Part shown: positions 18,757 through 27,851 of the stretch, piece by piece
How the letters are laid out: every line of letters starts with the position of its first letter
Position numbering within the stretch: the first letter of the stretch is position 1
Assembly (NCBI RefSeq): GCF_900168255.1
Contig: NZ_LT799838.1
Span: forward strand, 1,302,001 to 1,366,000
DNA: 64,000 nucleotides
Source: Psychrobacter sp. DAB_AL43B
GTDB taxonomy: Bacteria; Pseudomonadota; Gammaproteobacteria; Pseudomonadales; Moraxellaceae
Reading direction: 5' to 3'
Position numbers and translations under genes: made by a program
Notes under the pieces: generated by a model
Databases searched by the model: none
Told to the model about the DNA's origin: nothing
The model's input: the letters and a program-made list of their open reading frames with translations, nothing else

Positions 18757-19809
18757 TTAAACACCTGATTTCTTTAAACGATTTGCTTGGACACGGTAAA
18801 CTGTCAATGGATTGGTTTCTAATAGTGAGCTCAGACCGAGAACCTGATTAATAGTATCTAAATGATTCATCCGGTAGTTATCACGGATGACTTGACCTAT
18901 ACGCGTTGAACAGTTATCTACTAGACCATCGTTGGGGATGCCTTCATGCGTCTGTCCAGTCAATGCTAGAATATAATCGCTTGGATCTAAGACGTTAGTT
19001 ATATTACTAACACCCGCCCATGAATAATACTCAACACCGTTCATCACATTATTCGCTGGTGGTTGACCACAATACGTGTTTGGTAATGGTGCTGGATACT
19101 TAGCATTAAAAGCAGCACTACTTTCAGTGGTCGTTGTGGTAACGAAGTTTAGACTATTTTGGTCTTGTAGTTGATCTAGCGGTACACCGGATAGTATGTC
19201 TGCCGACACTCCAAACGCCTCAACACTGGCGGTCAATACTTTAGCCCCTAACTGATTTAGAGGCTTGTCACTGTTTATCAGGTTATCTAGCACATATTCA
19301 CTCGTCTTACTACCTTTGTGTGGACTAGATACCGCTGTGACAGAAGCGACTTTATCAGAAGCAACGGTTGCAATATAGCGACTATCAAGACCACCTTGAC
19401 TATGACCAATCAAGTTTACTTTTTTCGCTCCAGTAATGGCGGTGATGTAATTGACTTGTTTTAATAGCTGCTCACCGCGGACTTCAGAGGAATTGACAGA
19501 AGAAGTCTTAGTGGTAAAGACATCCGCTCCGTTTGTGATTAGAGTTTGTGGCACGCCAAAAAAATAATCTAAGCTACTGGCAAGCTGGTTCCAACCCAAA
19601 AATCCATGTACTAATACCATAGGATATTTAGTAGCGCCGTAGCTGCTAGTGAATATTCTTTTATCGACCTTAGTACAGCTCGTCGGCGCGTCACAAGTGT
19701 AGTATGACGATGATGCAGAAGCTGATGTAGAAGTCATTGCTAGTAGGCTTATGGCTGTTATAGCGGCGCCCGTTGATAGCAATTGGAAACGATTAATCCT
19801 GTTTTTCAT
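18757..19809 (-). CDS. lipA: Secreted triacylglycerol lipase, Lif-dependent type
   Basis: The 350-residue precursor has a signal peptide of about 32 residues (AAITAISLLAMTSTSASA). The alpha/beta-hydrolase core has the oxyanion motif YPMVLVHGFLGW (about 62-73) and the nucleophile elbow GHSQGG with Ser137. The catalytic Asp is probably in NDGLVDNCS and the His in MNHLDT. It hydrolyses triglycerides outside the cell. The upstream gene is its dedicated foldase, which marks it as the Pseudomonas/Burkholderia-type family that exits through type II secretion (family knowledge). AAGGAAG precedes the ATG. The leader contains a 16-bp tandem repeat. Confidence 0.88.
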   Translation of the reverse strand: MKNRINRFQLLSTGAAITAISLLAMTSTSASASSSYYTCDAPTSCTKVDKRIFTSSYGATKYPMVLVHGFLGWNQLASSLDYFFGVPQTLITNGADVFTTKTSSVNSSEVRGEQLLKQVNYITAITGAKKVNLIGHSQGGLDSRYIATVASDKVASVTAVSSPHKGSKTSEYVLDNLINSDKPLNQLGAKVLTASVEAFGVSADILSGVPLDQLQDQNSLNFVTTTTTESSAAFNAKYPAPLPNTYCGQPPANNVMNGVEYYSWAGVSNITNVLDPSDYILALTGQTHEGIPNDGLVDNCSTRIGQVIRDNYRMNHLDTINQVLGLSSLLETNPLTVYRVQANRLKKSGV

Positions 19810-19817
19810 ATAACTTC

Positions 19818-19879
19818 CTTGTTAATGAATAAGCTTGTTAATGAATAAGCTTGTTAATGAATAAGCTCGTTAGTGAATA
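19818..19879. repeat. 16-bp tandem repeat in the lipase leader
   Basis: CTTGTTAATGAATAAG is present about four times (the last copy diverged and partial). The array begins at the edge of the lipase ribosome-binding site on the minus strand, so copy number would change the leader length. Confidence 0.9.
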
Positions 19880-19880
19880 A

Positions 19881-19900
19881 CATCGATACCATTATCGATG
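19881..19900. promoter_or_regulatory. Perfect 8-4-8 palindrome upstream of the lipase
   Basis: CATCGATA-CCAT-TATCGATG lies 72 bp ahead of the lipase start codon, directly beside the tandem repeat. It could be an operator. It has no T-run and is unlikely to be a terminator. Confidence 0.5.
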
Positions 19901-20052
19901 ATGGTTGTACAACTTCGTACTTATGGTCTAAATCCTTTAGCCAAAACCCTTTGCTAAGTTACTTAGAGAAGTCTAAATACTGTTTCAAACAGCCTTTATT
20001 AAATGAGTGTTACCACTTAACATGGATAACAAATTACCTATTGCAGTCAGTT

Positions 20053-21159
20053 CTATTTATTTGACTTTATTTTCTCTATTTCCTGCAGTTCAGCATAGCC
20101 TGTGAGTCTTTTGCGCTCATCTTCATTAAATTGACTTCGCTCAAGTTGCTCTATTTGTGCTCGAGCTCCCGCTTCATTACCTGCACTATTAATCAATGCT
20201 TGTCTCTTTGCTTGGTATTGATTAAATCTATTATCAAAATCCGCTTCTCTTGTATCTACTTCTGCTAAACGAGAAGCTGCTGCTTCGCCAACCAAGCCAC
20301 GGCGCATAGCGAAAAGTTCCTCTGCACTGGCACCCTTTGCTTTCATCTCTTCGGTACGCTGAGTGAGCTCACCAAAATTCGCTTGTTGTTGAAAGTTTTG
20401 CTTTATATCGCCATCTGGTAGCCGACTGATATAATCTTCACGGCGAGCCTTTTTCTGTGCCTCATCCAAGCCAGTATCTTGTTCGATACTGAGCATAGCA
20501 ACGCTATAGTCTTCATACGCATCCTCTCCGCCAAAGAAGGCTTCAATCGTTGGCTGATCGAACAGCTGTTGACGTAGGCGGTTAACATCTTGCCGCCGCT
20601 GAGCAATCAAGTTCAGGTCCAGTTTGCCTGCTTGGGTCGTCTGCATCTGTAGGCTGCCGTAATTGGCTTGTAGATCATCTAACCCTTTTAGATAATTGAC
20701 ATATTGCTGAAATATTTGGATGGCTGAGCTGGCCGCAGGTTCTGGCGTATGACTGCGGATATAGGCTTCCACTCTTGCAATAATAGTCGCTTCATCTTCC
20801 TCACCCATTGCTGAGAGGAAGTAATCGAATAAGCGTCGCAATCCTTCCGTAACGACTAGCTGTCTATTTTCATCAACGATAATTCCACCATCGACATCGG
20901 TACCTTTTAAAGAGTTAGGTAGTTGTTCAAGCCCAGTAGTAAACCTAGAAAGGTTATCACTGTTCGTGATTTGATTATTATCATTGGCTGTGTCAGTTGT
21001 ATTGGTTAAGGAAGTGGATAGCGTTGTAGATGAGATTTTGGTCTCTTTGGCAGGTATTGATACTGATTTTGGTTTTAACCACCAAATCAGTCCAGTTAAA
21101 ACTGCCAGTAGCAATAAAGCAATAATGATAATAGTTTGAGTGTGACGTTTATTATTCAT
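20053..21159 (-). CDS. lifO: Lipase-specific foldase (Lif chaperone)
   Basis: The 368-residue protein has one N-terminal membrane anchor (TIIIIALLLLAVLTGLIWWL, about 10-29), a Thr/Ser/Asn-rich linker, then the Lif signature LRRLFDYFLSAMGE near residue 110, which fits the family motif RxxFDY(F/C)LSAxGE. Long helical Gln/Glu/Arg-rich segments that wrap around the lipase in the periplasm follow. It lies 243 bp upstream of the lipase on the same strand. That order, chaperone first, is the reverse of the lipase-then-lif order in Pseudomonas. Confidence 0.9.
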   Translation of the reverse strand: MNNKRHTQTIIIIALLLLAVLTGLIWWLKPKSVSIPAKETKISSTTLSTSLTNTTDTANDNNQITNSDNLSRFTTGLEQLPNSLKGTDVDGGIIVDENRQLVVTEGLRRLFDYFLSAMGEEDEATIIARVEAYIRSHTPEPAASSAIQIFQQYVNYLKGLDDLQANYGSLQMQTTQAGKLDLNLIAQRRQDVNRLRQQLFDQPTIEAFFGGEDAYEDYSVAMLSIEQDTGLDEAQKKARREDYISRLPDGDIKQNFQQQANFGELTQRTEEMKAKGASAEELFAMRRGLVGEAAASRLAEVDTREADFDNRFNQYQAKRQALINSAGNEAGARAQIEQLERSQFNEDERKRLTGYAELQEIEKIKSNK

Positions 21160-21297
21160 AAGAGTATCGATATCCTGACAATATTTAATCTAAGCTATCC
21201 AAGCTAAAACAGACTAAGCTAAGACAGAGTGCTATTGGAGTGACAGCTATCAGCAGTACGCATTTATTAATAGGAAAGGTGTTTATTCTGCTTGTAT

Positions 21298-21313
21298 GGT
21301 AATTATTATTACT
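21298..21313. promoter_or_regulatory. Candidate TetR operator, site C
   Basis: GGTAAT-TATT-ATTACT is a 6-4-6 palindrome with one arm mismatch. It lies between the divergent lifO and acyl-CoA dehydrogenase genes, about 140 bp ahead of lifO. Confidence 0.5.
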
Positions 21314-21403
21314 ATAATGATTTGTAATAAAGCTAATTAATGCTTGACTATGATTGGAATATTGACAAATAATAGGGTATTAAGCAATATTATGAATATT
21401 AAT

Positions 21404-21419
21404 AGTAATAAAAATTACC
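21404..21419. promoter_or_regulatory. Candidate TetR operator, site D
   Basis: AGTAAT-AAAA-ATTACC is a 6-4-6 palindrome with one arm mismatch, followed directly by TTGACT, a possible -35 box of the acyl-CoA dehydrogenase promoter. Confidence 0.5.
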
Positions 21420-21546
21420 ATTGACTTAATATCAATTAAGTTGCTTACTTTGAACCATAAATATCACGAAGCGTGTTTTAGAAAACTGTGATTATTTTAT
21501 AAATTTTTTATCAACTTAAGATCAACACACAATCAAGGAAGACTTT

Positions 21547-22698
21547 ATGGCTATCGCCTGTTTTAAACCAAAGTGGATGGACGAAGAGATTGAAATGTTG
21601 CACGAGAGTGCATTGAAGCTATTTAAAGATTGGGAACAGCATGATGAAAAGTGGCGTGAAAGCGGCATGCTTGATCGTGAGGCGTGGTTAGAAGCTGGCG
21701 AGATGGGTTTTTTATGTGCCTCTATGCCAGAAGAGTATGGCGGAGCAGGCGGTGACTTTCGTCACGAAGCGGCATTAATTTATGCGCAGTCAGAAGCCAA
21801 CCAAGCAGGATTTGGCGGCTTTTTGCATTCAGGAATCGTAGCACCTTATATCTTGCATCATGGTACCGAAGAGCAGAAGCAGAAATGGTTACCGAAGATG
21901 GCGACTGGTGAGCTTATCGGCGCTATTGCCATGACTGAGCCAGGTACCGGCTCTGATTTGCAAAACATCAAGACTTTTGCGGTCAAAGACGGTGATGACT
22001 ATATTATCAATGGCTCAAAGACCTTTATCACTAACGGTCAACTAGGCAACTTAATCATCGTTGCTTGTAAGACCGATAGAGAGCAGGGTGCTAAAGGCGT
22101 CTCGCTAATTGTGGTAGAAACCGACAATGCTCCCGGGTTTGAGCGCGGTAAAAAGCTGAAAAAGCTAGGTTTGGCTTCACAAGATACCTCAGAGTTATTC
22201 TTTAGTAATATGCGTGTTCCGCAAGCGAATTTGCTCGGTACCGTTGAAGGTATGGGCTTTATGCAGCTGATGCAAGAGTTGCCGCAAGAGAGATTAATTG
22301 TAGCGTTGGCAGGGATTGGCGCTATGAAACTAGCACTAGATTTGACCATTGACTATACCAAAGAGCGTACTGCTTTTGGCAAACCGGTATGGGGCTTTCA
22401 AAATACCCGTTTTAAGCTGGCTGAGTGTAACAGCCATTATATTGCTGCAAGTGCGTTATGTGATGCCGCTATAGAAGCCTTATTAGAGAATAAGCTCACC
22501 GTACAGCACGCCGCGTTAATCAAATATTGGGTCACGCAAAAGCAGTGTGATGTGATGGATGAATGCGTACAGCTATTCGGCGGTTACGGCTATATGATGG
22601 AATATCCTATCGCTCGACTCTATGCCGATGCACGCGTACAAAAAATCTATGGTGGCACCAATGAGATTATGAAAGAGTTAGCGTCACGCTTTATGTAA
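21547..22698 (+). CDS. Acyl-CoA dehydrogenase
   Basis: The protein has 383 residues, the usual size of soluble tetrameric acyl-CoA dehydrogenases rather than the large FadE type. Signatures are GAIAMTEPGTGSDLQ (about 128-142), the FAD/interface segment ERTAFGKPVWGFQNTRFKLAE, and the C-terminal QLFGGYGYMMEYPIARLYAD...IYGGTNEIMK containing the TNE glutamate. It makes the trans-2 double bond in acyl-CoA, the first step of beta-oxidation, which the fad run at 10824-17249 lacks. CAAGGAAG precedes the ATG. A candidate operator shared with the fad genes lies in its promoter region. Confidence 0.9.
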   Translation: MAIACFKPKWMDEEIEMLHESALKLFKDWEQHDEKWRESGMLDREAWLEAGEMGFLCASMPEEYGGAGGDFRHEAALIYAQSEANQAGFGGFLHSGIVAPYILHHGTEEQKQKWLPKMATGELIGAIAMTEPGTGSDLQNIKTFAVKDGDDYIINGSKTFITNGQLGNLIIVACKTDREQGAKGVSLIVVETDNAPGFERGKKLKKLGLASQDTSELFFSNMRVPQANLLGTVEGMGFMQLMQELPQERLIVALAGIGAMKLALDLTIDYTKERTAFGKPVWGFQNTRFKLAECNSHYIAASALCDAAIEALLENKLTVQHAALIKYWVTQKQCDVMDECVQLFGGYGYMMEYPIARLYADARVQKIYGGTNEIMKELASRFM

Positions 22699-22735
22699 TC
22701 TTTAATTTATTAAATAAGGTATCAAAAATAATTTT

Positions 22736-22810
22736 TTGGGTGTTATTAATACGCTTGTCATTTTGATTTTTTAAACCTTTGATTAATGTGCTAGATTAGG
22801 TAACACCCAA
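22736..22810. repeat. 10-bp inverted repeat between acyl-CoA dehydrogenase and ligase genes
   Basis: TTGGGTGTTA (22736-22745) and its exact complement TAACACCCAA (22801-22810) flank 55 bp of AT-rich DNA. The right arm ends about 30 bp before the ligase start codon. It could be an operator pair, a weak attenuator, or the ends of a tiny element. Confidence 0.45.
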
Positions 22811-22841
22811 CTATTCAGAACAACCTTTCAAGGAGGAAAGT

Positions 22842-24482
22842 ATGCTCGGACAGATGATGCAACGCCCATTATTGATTAGCCATCTAATTCAACATGCTGC
22901 TAACTACCATGGCGATACCCCAATTATCTCGCGTGAGACTGATGGTAGTACCACTCATTCCGATTGGAAAACCATACATAGTAATAGTAAGCGTCTTGCT
23001 AATGCTTTGGCTAAACTTGGTGTAGAGCAGGGTGATCGCTTAGCGACTATCGCTTGGAATAATAGGCGTCACCTTGAAATCTGGTACGGCGTGTCTGGCG
23101 CTGGCATGGTATGTCATACTATCAACCCGCGTTTATTCCCACAGCAAATTATCTATGTCGTCAATGATGCGCAAGACCAAGTGCTGTTTTTTGAAAAGAC
23201 ATTTTTACCATTAATAGTCGGGGTTAAAGACCATCTACAGACAGTCAAACACTTTGTTTGTATGACCGCACCAGATGAAGAAGTCAGAGCGCAAATACCT
23301 AATGTTATCTTCTATGATGACATCGTTGATGAAGAGTCGGATGAGTTTGAATGGCCTGAGCTTGATGAAAATACACCAGCATCATTATGCTACACCTCAG
23401 GCACGACCGGTAATCCTAAAGGCGTGCTATATACCAATCGTAGTACGGTGCTGCATAGCTTTGGTATCAGCTTGCCTGACTCGCTCAATCTATCAGCAAA
23501 AGACATAGTCTTGCCTGTGGTACCGATGTTCCATGCTAATGCTTGGGGTTTGCCTTATGCCGCAGCGATGATTGGCTCATCATTAGTGTTACCAGGACCG
23601 AATCTAGATGGGCACAGTTTGGCGAATATGATTGATGACTATAAGGTTAATGTCGCTGTTGGCGTACCGACTATTTGGCAAACCTTACTAGCCGCTGCTA
23701 AAGAGACGGGTACTAAGCTGCCTAGCCTTAAACGCAACGTGGTCGGTGGTTCAGCGTGTCCGTCGTCTATGATTAAAACTTTCCGTGACGAGTTCGATTG
23801 TGAGACTCTGCATGCGTGGGGTATGACTGAGACCAGCCCGCTAGGAACGGCCAACCAGCTCAAGGCTAAACATAGCGATTTATCAGAGGAAGATAAACTA
23901 ACGATCCGTTTATCGCAGGGTCGCCCGCCATTTGGTGTTGAGATTCGTATCGTTGATGCCGAGCAGAATAATCAACTGCTACCTAATGACGGTAAAACCT
24001 CGGGCAACGTGCAGATCAGAGGTTACTGGATCGTTGATACTTACTTTAATAGTGAAAAGTCGGCGCTTGAGTCGGATGGCTGGTTTGATACGGGCGACAT
24101 TGCAACCATCAACGAAGATGGGTATTTAAGGATTCGAGATCGTGCCAAAGACTTAATCAAGTCAGGTGGTGAGTGGATATCCTCAGTAGAGCTAGAAGAC
24201 ATTGCCATGTCGCATCCGGCAGTAGCGATGGCAGCGGTTATTGGCGCCACACATCCAAAATGGGATGAGCGTCCGATTATCATTACTCAACTGGCGGTTG
24301 GCGAGCAGGTAAGCGAAGAGGCGCTAATCGCTCATTACGAAGGTAAAGTAGCAAAATGGCAGCTTCCTAATGCTGTCATCTTCGTAGAAGCAGTTCCGCT
24401 AAATGGCACTGGGAAAATGCTCAAAAAAGACTTACGTGAGCAGTATGGTAATCATCTTATTGAGCGCGGTTTGATCGACTAA
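22842..24482 (+). CDS. Fatty acid-CoA ligase, AlkK type
   Basis: The 546-residue ANL ligase has YTSGTTGNPKGVLYTNRST (P-loop, about residue 183), AWGMTETSPLG, DGWFDTGD, and the C-terminal lysine in LNGTGKMLKKDLR. The line HTINPRLFPQQIIYVVNDA near residue 90 is typical of medium/long-chain AlkK-like ligases, which differ from the FadD branch. With the neighbouring dehydrogenase it would activate and oxidise fatty acids. AGGAGG precedes the ATG and a strong terminator follows the stop codon. Exact chain-length preference cannot be read from the sequence. Confidence 0.87.
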   Translation: MLGQMMQRPLLISHLIQHAANYHGDTPIISRETDGSTTHSDWKTIHSNSKRLANALAKLGVEQGDRLATIAWNNRRHLEIWYGVSGAGMVCHTINPRLFPQQIIYVVNDAQDQVLFFEKTFLPLIVGVKDHLQTVKHFVCMTAPDEEVRAQIPNVIFYDDIVDEESDEFEWPELDENTPASLCYTSGTTGNPKGVLYTNRSTVLHSFGISLPDSLNLSAKDIVLPVVPMFHANAWGLPYAAAMIGSSLVLPGPNLDGHSLANMIDDYKVNVAVGVPTIWQTLLAAAKETGTKLPSLKRNVVGGSACPSSMIKTFRDEFDCETLHAWGMTETSPLGTANQLKAKHSDLSEEDKLTIRLSQGRPPFGVEIRIVDAEQNNQLLPNDGKTSGNVQIRGYWIVDTYFNSEKSALESDGWFDTGDIATINEDGYLRIRDRAKDLIKSGGEWISSVELEDIAMSHPAVAMAAVIGATHPKWDERPIIITQLAVGEQVSEEALIAHYEGKVAKWQLPNAVIFVEAVPLNGTGKMLKKDLREQYGNHLIERGLID

Positions 24483-24529
24483 ATAAGCAATATTTCGGCT
24501 TTCATTTAAAAGAAAGTTATTTATTCGAC

Positions 24530-24573
24530 AAGCTGTTGATACTACATATTTTGTAGTATCAACAGCTTTTTTT
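24530..24573 (+). terminator. Rho-independent terminator after the AlkK-type ligase
   Basis: AAGCTGTTGATACTAC pairs perfectly with GTAGTATCAACAGCTT around a 7-nt loop and is followed by a T-run. The following stretch to 24922 (about 350 bp) holds only a short TCTCCTA/TAGGAGA inverted repeat at 24600-24621 and no gene that I can support. Confidence 0.92.
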
Positions 24574-24922
24574 ATAAGATTAAGAAAGTAATAGTCCTGT
24601 CTCCTAGGGCAGGATAGGAGATATAGATCACATGGTTACCTTACTAAAGGCCAAGTATGCTTAGGTCAATACCACTGGTAACTTAAAAATCAAACCAATG
24701 CTATCGGTGCTATTTTAAATAATGATCTATTTGCAGTGGGGCTATGCAACTGCAGTATAAAAAGTGATGTCTTTCACAGCTGGGTGAGTCAGTGACTGCT
24801 ACCCACTCTACACAGCTATTAATGTTTAATCCTGTTAGGTTTAACGTCCTGACTCCAATTAAATAGTCATTAACATAGCAATAGCGGTCTATATTTGGTT
24901 ATGTTATTTTTAGGACAACATT

Positions 24923-26227
24923 ATGAGTATTATTATACCTAAAATCGTTGTTATTGGCGGTGGTGCTGGCGGATTAGAGCTTGTAACTCAGTTAGGGCAC
25001 AAATTAGGCAAAAAAAAGCACGCGGACATACTGCTAATAGATAAAAATCGCACCCATATTTGGAAGCCATTACTGCATGAAGTTGCAACAGGCTCTATTG
25101 ACCCTGATTTAGATAGCGTTGTGTACTCAGCGCATGCCGTCAAACATTATTACCGTTTTCAGCTTGGGACATTTTTTAATATTGACCAAAGTAATCAAAC
25201 TATTACTCTTGCCCCTTTTTATGACGAGTTAGGCCACACTATTCTGCCAGAGCGCAGCGTCCCCTACGATTACCTCGTTATTGCCATAGGCAGCGTAAGC
25301 CATGACTTTAATATCCCTGGTATCAAAGAGCATTGCTACTTTTTAGATTCAAATCAGCAAGCACAGCGTTTTCAGCACTCACTACTCGATAGCTTTACAC
25401 GTATTCATCAAGACGATAATCAACAGCAATCACTCACTATTGCCATTGTTGGTGGCGGTGCTACGGGAGTAGAGCTTTCGGCTGAGCTGTATCATGTCTC
25501 TGGTTTATTGAAGCTATACGGTTTGACAAATATGTCATCTAAGCGCTTACGTATACAGCTGATTGAAGCCGGACCGCGTATTCTACCTGCCTTGCCAGAA
25601 CGCATTGCCACTAGCGCTAAACTTGAGCTATCGAAACTAGGTGTTAATGTGTGCGAACATACGCAAGTCAAAGAGGCTAACGAGCACGGTTTTATTACTC
25701 AAAATAATGAGCGGATTGACGCTGATATTATGGTATGGGCAGCAGGTATAAAGGCGCCTGACTTTATTGAAGACTTGGGTATTTTTGAGATTACTCGTAG
25801 CAATCAAATCCAAGTAAACCAATTTTTGCAAAGCACAGTAGATGACAGTATTTTTGTATTGGGCGATTGCTGCGCCTTTACCCAAGCCGATGGCATACAA
25901 GTACCACCGCGTGCCCAATCGGCGCATCAAATGGCGCAATGTGTTGAGAGAAATTTGATTGCGACATTAAAAAATCAGCCCCTTAGTAGCTTTGAATATA
26001 AGGACCATGGATCGCTGGTTAACTTATCTGGTTATAACACGGTAGGAAATTTAATGGGCAACCTAACCAACAATAGCTTTTTTATTGAAGGAAAAATTGC
26101 TCGTTTTATGTATATATCCCTTTATCGCATGCATCAACGTGCTATTCACGGCATAGTCAAAACATTTATCTTATGGATTGTTGAAAAATTACTGCGCGTA
26201 GGGCGTCCAAAAATGAAGTTACATTAA
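24923..26227 (+). CDS. ndh: Type II NADH dehydrogenase (NDH-2)
   Basis: The 434-residue flavoprotein has two Rossmann folds: VVIGGGAGGLELVTQL (about 9-24, FAD) and IAIVGGGATGVELSAEL (about 172-188, NADH). Between them is HIWKPLLHEVATGSID, the NDH-2 family stretch, and FVLGDCCAF near residue 312 closes the FAD site. A C-terminal amphipathic/hydrophobic segment (RFMYISLYRMHQRAIHG, then VKTFILWIVEKLLR) would hold it on the membrane. It passes electrons from NADH to quinone without pumping protons. This suits the reducing load of beta-oxidation, though it is transcribed separately. Confidence 0.9.
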   Translation: MSIIIPKIVVIGGGAGGLELVTQLGHKLGKKKHADILLIDKNRTHIWKPLLHEVATGSIDPDLDSVVYSAHAVKHYYRFQLGTFFNIDQSNQTITLAPFYDELGHTILPERSVPYDYLVIAIGSVSHDFNIPGIKEHCYFLDSNQQAQRFQHSLLDSFTRIHQDDNQQQSLTIAIVGGGATGVELSAELYHVSGLLKLYGLTNMSSKRLRIQLIEAGPRILPALPERIATSAKLELSKLGVNVCEHTQVKEANEHGFITQNNERIDADIMVWAAGIKAPDFIEDLGIFEITRSNQIQVNQFLQSTVDDSIFVLGDCCAFTQADGIQVPPRAQSAHQMAQCVERNLIATLKNQPLSSFEYKDHGSLVNLSGYNTVGNLMGNLTNNSFFIEGKIARFMYISLYRMHQRAIHGIVKTFILWIVEKLLRVGRPKMKLH

Positions 26228-26256
26228 TCAGAATAATCATTATAGATTGCTCATTC

Positions 26257-27840
26257 CTATAATTTTAAACCATATACAGTCTCTATAGAATGCAAGTAAT
26301 CCAGTATCTTCGGAGAAAGACCATTAAGCGGGTTTCCCTTAAGATTAATACAGTCTAGATTGGTTAGCTGCAAAATACTGTCAGGCAAGTTGTTAAGATT
26401 ACAGTGAATCAGATCAAGCTTAGTGAGGTTAGAGAGTTGACCGATGCTATCAGGCAGATCTTTAAGATCACAATGACTGATGAACAGCTCAGTTAGGTTA
26501 GTGAGTTGTCCAATACTATCCGGTAAATCTCTAAGTTCGCAATGACTGATATAAAGCTTATTTAGGGTGTTGAGTTGGCCCATGCTATCAGGCAGATTTG
26601 TAAGCTTACAACCAGTAAGATTAAGCATAGTAAGACTAGTGAGCTGTCCAATACTATCTGTCAACTCTCTAAGCTCACAGTGGATCAGATTAAGCACAGC
26701 AAGATTAGTGAGTTGACCAATGCTATCCGGTAACTCTTTAAGCTCACAGTGAATAAGATTAAGCTCAGCAAGGCCAGTCAGTTGTCCGATGCTATCCGGT
26801 AAGTTTTTAAGCTTACAGTGAATAATATCAAGTTTAATTAAGTTAGTAAGCTGCCCAATACTATCCGGTAGGTCTTGAAGCTGACAATGACTAATGAACA
26901 GCTCAGTTAGGTTAGTGAGTTGTCCGATATTGTCAGGTAATTCTTTAAGCTCACAATGATTAATATAAAGCTTATCGAGGATGGTGAGTTGACCAATACT
27001 ATCTGGCAACTGTCTAAGCTCACAATGAATCAGATCAAGCTCAGTAAGATTACTGAGTTGGCCGATGCTATCAGGCAGATGTTCAATCTTACATTCACTG
27101 ATAAAAAGCTTAGCAAGATTAGCCAGTTGACCAATAGCGTCAGGTAACTCTTTCAGCTCACAGTGAATAAGATCAAGTTCAACAAGATTAATGAGTTGAC
27201 CAATACTGTCAGGCAATGCTTTAAGCTCACAATGACTGATAAAAAGTTCAGTAAGGTAAGTGAGTTGGCCGATACTGGTAGGCAATTCTTTAAGTTCGCA
27301 ATGACTAATAACTATCTTAGTTAAGTTACTGAGTTGACCAATACTGTCGGGCAGGTGTCTGAGCTTACTTTTATCAATAAAAAGCCCCGTAAGGTTACTC
27401 AGTTGCCCAATGCTATCAGGTAGCTCTCTAAGCTCGTAACGATTAATAAAAAGCTTCGTTAGGTTAGTGAGTCGGCCCATATTATTTGATAAGTCACTCG
27501 AATTAATACCATGAAAATTAATTTCCACGTGACTTGTGAGGTAAGCCAGTTCGTTAGAGCTATAATTTATTCTATATATACGTCTATATTCCCGTTCATC
27601 CAGCCCAGTGACTTCCACTTCTATAATTTCTAGAACCTCTAAAGTCTCTAACTTTCTGATTGCCAGTGACGACTCTTTATCATGAGGCGTCTCATAGCCG
27701 AGCATATCAAATGTGTCTGCCCAATCCCATATTTCCTCAATCCAACTATCGTTAATATCTAGCGCTTTAACCTCTAGCGCTGTACTGAAAGTATCAAATA
27801 TAGAGATTTCTTGAGATTTATTATTAGTATCTTGACTCAT
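26257..27840 (-). CDS. Leucine-rich-repeat protein, 17 repeats of 23 residues
   Basis: The 527-residue protein has an N-terminal acidic domain of about 110 residues that I do not recognise. Seventeen tandem 23-residue repeats follow, with consensus LPDSIGQLTNLTELxIxHCEL, and then a short C-terminal cap (LSPKILDYLHSIETVYG). This is the Ras-group/plant-intracellular LRR type, LPxxIxxLxxLxxLxLxxNxL, but the ladder Asn is Cys in 14 consecutive repeats (3-16). There is no signal peptide or membrane segment, so it is probably a cytoplasmic protein-binding scaffold. The GGAG ribosome site starts at the sdhB stop codon (11 bp between genes), so the two are co-transcribed. Target unknown. Confidence 0.85.
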   Translation of the reverse strand: MSQDTNNKSQEISIFDTFSTALEVKALDINDSWIEEIWDWADTFDMLGYETPHDKESSLAIRKLETLEVLEIIEVEVTGLDEREYRRIYRINYSSNELAYLTSHVEINFHGINSSDLSNNMGRLTNLTKLFINRYELRELPDSIGQLSNLTGLFIDKSKLRHLPDSIGQLSNLTKIVISHCELKELPTSIGQLTYLTELFISHCELKALPDSIGQLINLVELDLIHCELKELPDAIGQLANLAKLFISECKIEHLPDSIGQLSNLTELDLIHCELRQLPDSIGQLTILDKLYINHCELKELPDNIGQLTNLTELFISHCQLQDLPDSIGQLTNLIKLDIIHCKLKNLPDSIGQLTGLAELNLIHCELKELPDSIGQLTNLAVLNLIHCELRELTDSIGQLTSLTMLNLTGCKLTNLPDSMGQLNTLNKLYISHCELRDLPDSIGQLTNLTELFISHCDLKDLPDSIGQLSNLTKLDLIHCNLNNLPDSILQLTNLDCINLKGNPLNGLSPKILDYLHSIETVYGLKL

Positions 27841-27851
27841 AATCTCGCTCC

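Noticed and set aside
19873..20064. 63-codon plus-strand frame between lipase and foldase genes
   Set aside because: It overlaps the repeat and palindrome region, has no ribosome site and no protein-like pattern.
26956..27147. Plus-strand open frame inside the LRR gene
   Set aside because: It mirrors the repeat in antisense and has no ribosome site.
26257..27500. Regular DNA repeats of about 69 bp that could suggest a CRISPR array
   Set aside because: The repeats are contiguous coding units of a leucine-rich-repeat protein, with no unique spacers.
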